Position numbers and translations under genes: made by a program. A stretch of 64,000 bases of DNA, taken from the NCBI GenBank assembly GCA_028386065.3, contig JAKUCV010006880.1, positions 68,125 to 132,124 on the forward strand. The letters run 5' to 3'. The notes below the pieces were generated by a model, which made no database searches, was not told where the DNA came from, and saw nothing but the letters and a program-made list of their open reading frames with translations. This DNA comes from Turnera subulata (Eukaryota > Streptophyta > Magnoliopsida > Malpighiales > Passifloraceae). This document shows, in pieces, positions 57,940 through 64,000 of this stretch. How positions within the stretch are numbered: the first letter of the stretch is position 1; every line of letters starts with the position of its first letter.

Positions 57940-59307
57940 CTTCCCAAGTCTCTCTTTCAGAAGAGGAGAAAGGGCATCACAAGAAATCAAAACATCCATT
58001 GAGTGTACTACTCCTTTCTGAACAAGTGTGTTAAAAGCTGATGATAGACCCCTCATAACAAAATGGTTATGGCCTACATCGTAGTTGTCAGCAAGAAGCA
58101 ACAAGAAATCAAGAAGAGAATGGGTCATATCAACATATTGGGGTATCGAGAATACCATTAAGAGCATTGCGGGCTCAATATTCATGATATTATCAACCTT
58201 TTCATCGAAGAAAAGCCAGTCATAAAATAAGGCTAGCTTTGCATTGGCTTCAACATAATTCTTTCGACAAGTTTTCAATAACCAACCTATAACAGCCCAT
58301 CTTGGTATGATATCAGACTGAAGTATCTCATTAGACGGGTGGTGTGCACAACATATGAAGCGTACAATGTCAATTACAAGAGTCCCTCTCTCAGGCCCCA
58401 AAAGAAATTTCTTAGCAAACCAGGCTTGATAACGCTTCTGACTCCCAAACTTCACATGCACAAGTAAAAATCTCAACTGCGCTTCCATCTCCGGAGTGAT
58501 ACGAAGTAGGAAATACCGACTGGAAGTCCTAGTGCTGTATAACTGTGCAATATCATAAAATCCATTCGTCCTAAACTCATTCGGGTTCAACAACAAATCC
58601 TTCCATATAGCCCGAAACTCGGGGACATGAGCCAAATCCTGGAGTAACCTGACGAGGTCCCTCCCCATCCTCATACACAAATGGAACTGCTCCCTCAACA
58701 TCTTCACACAAAACTCAATCTCCAACCTTCTCAACGCCTCCAATCTCTCATTGCCCGAAACCCTACAATGATCTGCTAGCAGCCGAAGGAAAACATACAA
58801 AGCACTCGTCAAAACCAACGGCTGTTTTTCCAACAAGCAATCCCATTTCCCAAAGAGAACAGTCACCATCTCAAAACACAGCCACAGATTCCCATCACTA
58901 AAATCCCCACCAGCAATTTGCCTCAACAGACACACCAACAACCCATCAAAACCAACCCCTACCACATCGACCATCTCTTTAACAGCCCAAATCAGCTGAT
59001 CCTTGGCGGAATCCACCAACTTATCATACAAATCAGCCGCAACTTTCACCAGGAAACCAACAAACAGCGCGTACCCGTCCGTGACGATAGCATGTAGGAG
59101 CTTAATGTGAGTCTTAGCGAAACCGGGCTCGGTCAGGATTCCGTACAGAATAGCCTTGTTAAGCTGTGAGTATTCGTGCGGGTTGGGTATCGCTAACGAG
59201 AAGGGAGGCCTCAGTTTGGGCTCGAGCTCGCCAAAAGCTTGCCTGAGAGTGACTTCAAGCTGGCTTTCGGCCTCGAAAGGAGCAATTTTAAGCAGCTTTG
59301 ACGCCAT
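57940..59307 (-). pseudogene. partial INTS3 duplicate (codons 1-456)
   Basis: 1368 bp align without gaps to 53627-54994, with about 12 amino-acid changes. The ATG is retained, then the sequence stops matching after ERLGK. One more codon (ATG) and TAA follow within the adjoining PPR sequence, giving a 457-residue truncated protein. Both reading frame and splice-free structure remain, so a truncated Integrator-like protein could be made if the copy is transcribed. Its upstream flank is unrelated to that of the parent. Dominant interference with the parental INTS3 is conceivable but untested. Confidence 0.9.
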
Positions 59308-60058
59308 AATTGGACGAATGAACGAATTAGGTTACAGATCCATCTGCACATAATAGCCCATAGTAAAAAAAAACTCATCTTTAGTAAAAAAAATATCACT
59401 TTGCTGTTCAAAGATATTTTATTAAGGAAGGATTCAATTTGCCTCCAAAATCAAACGAACCGCATTGCAACTCACCGCCGCACGGTAGACAGTTGCGTTT
59501 CCTTGTTTTTTTATTTTCTGCTTCTGGTTGAAGAGCGTTTCCAGATTGGGGAACAATTAACAAACCTCATATCGAGGTACATCTAGACAATTTTGTATTT
59601 TGAGGAGAGGAACAAAAGAACAACACGAAGAAAATCGAGGGCACAAAACTCTCTCCCAGATGCTAAATCAATTAAGGAGGATTGAGGGAGCTTACACTAT
59701 GAAGACTTCGGAGAGAGAGAGGGGATAGAGAGGATTTCTGATTGTTGCAGGGTAGTAAAGAAAATGGAGTTTTCTGATGAAAGAGTATATATAATATTGG
59801 TGCCTGGGATCGCAAAGTATCGGATTTTTCTACTAGGGAGTTATAGCGGCCCACGCTACGTGCGCGCCCTCGCCTCGCTTCAAGCCCATTGTCAGTTTCA
59901 TTCTCCACTAGTGGGCCGCGCATGATACTCACGGATTTGCATATAAATTGAGAAGAGGTTTTCTCAGTCTAAAATTAAGGTAGGCGGCTGGGCTTAAGGG
60001 CATCTGCCGTCTCATTTCTTAATCTCTCTGTATATTCATAACTTTGTTATTATGAGTT
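59308..60058. other. 5' flank of the INTS3 copy, no gene
   Basis: No recognised gene. A leader-like region rich in GAGAGAG lies at 59700-59730, with a TATATATAA-like sequence at about 59788 on the plus strand; neither is tied to a coding region. Confidence 0.4.
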
Positions 60059-60347
60059 TTTTTTTTGGGTAAAATAACGGCCTTATAGGCCAGTTACACT
60101 ACTGAGTTCTAATACTTCTACTTTAGGCTATATTCCTAATATCATAATTCAAACCCTCATGAATATAAGGAGGGGAAAATAAAAAAGTTTCAGAGCTAAA
60201 CAAACTACTACATCCCAAATTAGCTAAAGTATGAGCGCCTCTCTATAAATATGACTAATAGTAACAGACCAAGTCCTACTAAGGAGAAGATGGATCCTAC
60301 TCACAAGAACAAGATTACTATTTCTCGAGAGTTCCGAACCCAATTTA
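60059..60347 (-). mobile_element. 5'-truncated LINE tail (RNase H end), 289 bp
   Basis: On the minus strand the piece encodes LSRTWSVTISHIYREALIL, the conserved C-terminus of the LINE RNase H domain (HIYREAN..), then a 3' UTR and poly(A), seen as the T run at 60059-60066. It is flanked by the perfect 12-bp duplication TTATTATGAGTT (60047-60058 and 60348-60359). Confidence 0.8.
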
Positions 60348-60359
60348 TTATTATGAGTT

Positions 60360-60966
60360 AAATCAAGATTCTGCAATTATTCTGTGGCATTTTCTTATGT
60401 GATACTTTATTATTATCTATCTTATCTTCTCCGTATAGAAGCATGAACAAAAATAAAAGTCTCCAAATTGACAAAATTATCCAATTAATTAATAAATATA
60501 CAAATTAGTTATTTCTCAATTTTAACTATTCCTATCTATACTATCTATAAAAGCATGAAGACAGAAAAACACCAAAACAGAGAAACATGCGAAACTACTA
60601 AAATACCCTTCATTAATTTAATCACCATACATTAATTAATTTTGACATAATTCTCCATACTAATTAATAAATATAGATATTAGTTATTTTCTTCTAACAC
60701 GGTCAATGACAACTTAGCAAACTAAAATTCAATTTTTTTAATTCTTAATAGCTATAATCCTATTCATATTGAGAAATTAATTCTAAAAAAAATGCATACA
60801 CTTATTATTTCTATTGTGTCTAGATGCATGCCATCAAGTTCTTCTTTGCTTACTTTTCCAAAAAAAAACTTCTTCCTTGATTTCTTTTTGTTGAGATTAA
60901 AGTGATTGCAATATATACAAGCCATCAAATTCTTTTTTGCTTTTTTTTTGCATAAACTAATTAATT
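60360..60966. other. AT-rich intergenic, no gene seen
   Basis: Short direct similarity (TTAATTAATAAATATA...TTAGTTATTT) recurs at about 60486 and 60660. Nothing coding was found. Confidence 0.5.
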
Positions 60967-61838
60967 ATTGAAACGCCCCGACCCGTATTTACCGTACACA
61001 GTAAACACGTGCCGGAACTGTGACGACCCAACCAAACCAAGCCCAGCATACAGTGTATGCAACAGAAAATCGGGCTCAACAGCCCAAAATATAAAAGCAA
61101 CAACAATATCGTAACCGGCCCAATGGCCCAACAATAGCAATATAATGCACAGCGGAAGACTTAATAACTCATAAAGACACTGTATGCGACATAGATGCAA
61201 ACTATGGATCCAAGTCCTGTCCAAGGGATAACGCCACAGCCTGTCTGGAATGCACCAAACCTGTACAACAAATAATCCATCCTACGGGATGAAAGCCCGC
61301 AGGTGAGGGGTGAGTCCGAAGTGCTCACCGACGAAGGATAGACAATCAATATGCAACACTATAAATTACTCAAGTTAAAAACAATGAAAAATCGCCAGAT
61401 ACATTGAAACGCCCCGACCCGTATTTACCGTACACAGTAAACACGTGTCGGAACTATGACGACCCAACTAAAATAAGACCAGCATACAGTGTATACAACA
61501 GGAACACGGGCTCAACAGCCCAAATTTGGAAACATCATAAATAACAAAACCGGCCCAATGGCCCAACAATATCAATAAAATGCACAGCGGAAGACTTATT
61601 AACTCACTAGACACTGTATGCGACACTAATGCAAACTATGGATCCGAGCCCTGTCCAAGGGATAACGCCGCAGCCTGTCTGGAATGCACCAAACCTGTAC
61701 CAAAAATAACTCATCCTACGGGATGAAAGCCCGCAGGTGAGGGGTGAGTCCGAAGTGCTCACCGACGAAAGATAGACCATCAATACGCACACTAAAATTA
61801 CTCAAGTCGAAAACAAGTAAAATCCACCAAAATACACC
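60967..61838. repeat. 436-bp tandem repeat, two copies
   Basis: ATTGAAACGCCCCGACCCGT starts each copy at 60967 and 61403. Similarity continues through the GGCCCAATGGCCCAACAAT block and CCCGCAGGTGAGGGGTGAGT to about 61402 and 61838. By eye identity is about 90%. It is probably part of a repeat family next to the LTR that follows; the antisense frames it contains are accidental. Confidence 0.8.
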
Positions 61839-61911
61839 AAATCGAAAGACAGGACCCAAAACCGGTCCAAAACCATAAAGACACCAATAGAATCCAATTT
61901 CCAGTTTTATC

Positions 61912-64000
61912 TGTAACAGCCCCGGTAATTTTTATGTTATTACCGTCACTGTAAATTAATTTTTACAGTTAATTACCATTTAAATTAATCTTGAATAATT
62001 AATTAACGGTAATTTATGCTTCGGAATCTGAAACCGAGCACTGCCCCACGCTCGGGATTTTTCTGCGGAATTTCCGGACCCAAGTTGGATTTTTTCGGGT
62101 CTAGGAATATCGAGAAAAGTCAATATTAACCCCGAGTTATCGGGCTAGGAATTAATCAAGGGGGTATTAATAATATTTTTTGGACCGGACCGGACACGAC
62201 TGCATAATGCAGCCGCCATGCCCTGTACACATGTGAAGATTGGTCTTCACTGTGATGTCCGTGAAGCGCCAGTTACTGCCTGTGAACTGCTTTTATTCCT
62301 CTTTCTCTTCTGCACTCACCATCAACACCTGCAATCATTCTGCAATTTACTGTCCCAGCCTACACCCTTCCTTCCTTCACAAACTGAACCAAAGAGGAAA
62401 AAAAAAAACAAAAAAAACAACAACAAATACCCAAACACCGGCCAAACTACACCGTTTTACACCCCACCCGTCACCTTCCTTCTCATTTTCTTCCCCCTCG
62501 CTACTGTTCACGAAGGGGGGAACCACGCCGTCGCACCGGACACCACCCCTCCCATCACACTCCCCGTGCCGCCGCCGTCAAAACCCAGCCGCTGCCGCCC
62601 GGTTGCACCTCCTGACGCGCCGCCAGCCACCGGGGACCCGACGACAGCTCGCTTGGACCCGACGGGCTGCACCACCTGCAACAACACCGCCGTCGCCTCG
62701 CCTGCGTGCCGCCCTGCTGCTGCTGCTGCCGCTCATCCCGCCGCGCTGCCCCTGCCGTGCCGTCGTCCTCACGCCGCCTTGCCCTGGACTTCGCCGTCGC
62801 GCCACCTGCACGCCCAAGGTGAGCACGACCGGTCTACTTGGAGCTCGGGTCGAGATGACCCGCGAGAGAGGAAACGGGTTTGGGTGAGATTTGGGTTGGA
62901 TGTGTCATGGGCTTGGGTATTTAGGCTAAGTGCTGGGCTAGTTAGTTAGGTTTGGGTATGGGCTGAGTGGTTGGGCTTGGGTGTGTGAGTGGGCTTAAGG
63001 TTGAGTTGGATTTAGGCTAAGTGTTTGGGTTGTGTGAGATGGGTTTGGGTTTGATGCGTTGGGCTTAGAGGTTAGGATTGGGCCTGGGATTTGGATTGGA
63101 CTGGCCCAGTCCGGAAAATAAATGAAAAAAAGAGAGAAGAAAATATAATTGTGAGGAATAAACCTGGAATTAAAAAATATATGAAAATAATATTTTGGGA
63201 ATCTTAGGAAAATATAATTATGGAGCTAATGGAAAATATAAATTTTGGAGAAGTATATGGTATAAGGGAAAATTAATTTTGGGAAAAGGTATAAGTTATA
63301 AAATAATTGTTAAGAGGGAAATAATTGGAGAATGTATATACATAGGGAGTTATAATGATTTTGAGGGAAATAATTTACGGAAGAGTAATACATAGTAGGT
63401 ATTGTACCGGAATAATATCCGGAAGTAAGTATAGGTATAAGGATAGTATTATTTTGACACTTACGAATAAACGGTGAATTGTGACGAGAATAGAAAATGA
63501 CCGGGAGAGTAAACGAGACAAGACCGTATTTAATTTTCGTAATACAATAGTAGCATGACATTGCATACCATCTTATATGTGCATATTATTTGTTGGATAT
63601 AGGAGTTGATAACGAGCTGATACCTGAGGAGCCGGACTTGGAGTCAATTGGACAGTTCCAAACTTGATATCGGCTAAGGTGAGGATGGATAACCTTGGAT
63701 ATGTGCCTGTAATGCTGTGTATGAATTTGTTGTTTGCTTGAACTGTTTATTAGCTGCTATATGATTGCTATGGAAACTGTTGATGATACTGTTGCTATTT
63801 TTTGATGTGGTCTTGCCATGATGTTGTTGAAATATGCTGTTGGTTTGTGATATTGTGAGAAATTATTGAACTGTTGATTGTGAGAATTTGGAAATAAGAA
63901 ATTGTTGGCTGGTTGAGTTTGAGAAGTGAATTGTGATGATTAAAAGTTGAGGTATGATGATAAGTAATGGGATTGGAAATTAATTTTGAGATGATGATAT
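61912..64000 (+). mobile_element. probable gypsy-type LTR start, incomplete at window end
   Basis: TGTAACAGCCCCGG at 61912 resembles the start of large Tekay/Del-type chromovirus LTRs. It is followed by features I associate with them: GGAATATCGAGAAAAGTCAA-like leader motifs, a GC-rich CCG-repeat stretch (62540-62830), a G-rich TTGGGY/GGGCTTGGG stretch (62880-63110) and, near the end, GATACCTGAGGAGCCGGA. The right end is outside the window. No coding domain is present. Confidence 0.5.
62880..63110 (+). repeat. G-rich TTGGGY/GGGCTTGGG degenerate repeat
   Basis: More than twenty GGG runs lie on one strand within 230 bp, mostly in GGGTTTGGG and GGGCTTGGG contexts. It is a candidate G-quadruplex-forming tract inside the LTR. 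Confidence 0.6.

Noticed and set aside
61161..61792. Two similar antisense frames (about 62 codons each)
   Set aside because: They mirror the 436-bp tandem repeat; no start context or domain.
62218..62949. Open frames of 243 and 215 codons (plus) and 82 (minus)
   Set aside because: Overlapping frames on both strands of a GC-rich, CCG-repeat tract with Pro/Ala/Arg-biased translation; no domain, inside a probable LTR.

Overview
This is nuclear DNA of a flowering plant, most likely a eudicot. The genes are intron-rich with GT..AG introns, the intergenic DNA is AT-rich, and the plant-specific families include a PSY-type sulfated peptide precursor, a plant annexin, a CYP94 cytochrome P450 and a PLS-class PPR protein. 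Two eukaryotic tRNA genes lack an encoded CCA, and about a third of the window is transposon-derived. I cannot name the species.

Layout. 1-18.2 kb is a transposon nest. A gag-only, Tat/Ogre-like LTR element (6064-13252) has a Ty1/copia element on the minus strand (1259-6063) inserted in its 5' LTR. That copia LTR is itself interrupted by a 1.5-kb solo LTR (3909-5441). A fragment of LINE endonuclease abuts the copia element head-on. A putative Helitron (14333-15007) and a 5'-truncated LINE (16448-18234) follow. 19.6-27.3 kb holds two tandem 2-oxoglutarate/Fe(II) dioxygenase genes on the minus strand. 27.4-32.2 kb is intergenic, with a perfectly bounded 677-bp foldback transposon and a LINE ORF1 remnant.

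32.2-38.7 kb carries two spliceosome genes on the plus strand, LSM8 (U6 snRNP) and PHF5A/SF3b14b (U2 snRNP). They are unrelated in protein sequence but sit behind duplicated copies of the same ~0.9-1.0-kb promoter/leader/5'UTR-intron segment. 41.5-48.5 kb has a PSY-like peptide precursor (plus), a six-exon annexin (minus), tRNA-Arg(ACG) and an intronless CYP94 P450 (minus). 52.0-59.3 kb has an Integrator subunit 3 gene (minus), an initiator tRNA-Met, and a nearly identical copy of the first 456 codons of INTS3 fused to a decapitated PPR gene. 60.0-64.0 kb returns to repeats: a small LINE tail with a 12-bp target duplication, a 2 x 436-bp tandem repeat, and the start of a large gypsy-type LTR that runs off the window.

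The most interesting signals are: (i) fourteen palindromic AACATCGATGTT boxes in seven pairs, spaced two helical turns apart inside the copia LTR; (ii) the promoter/leader segment shared by two splicing-factor genes; (iii) an exact 14-nt match between the copia primer-binding site and the variant initiator tRNA-Met gene 52 kb away; (iv) the INTS3::PPR chimera; (v) a patchwork 5' junction at the LINE insertion. All statements rest on reading the sequence. No database search was run.
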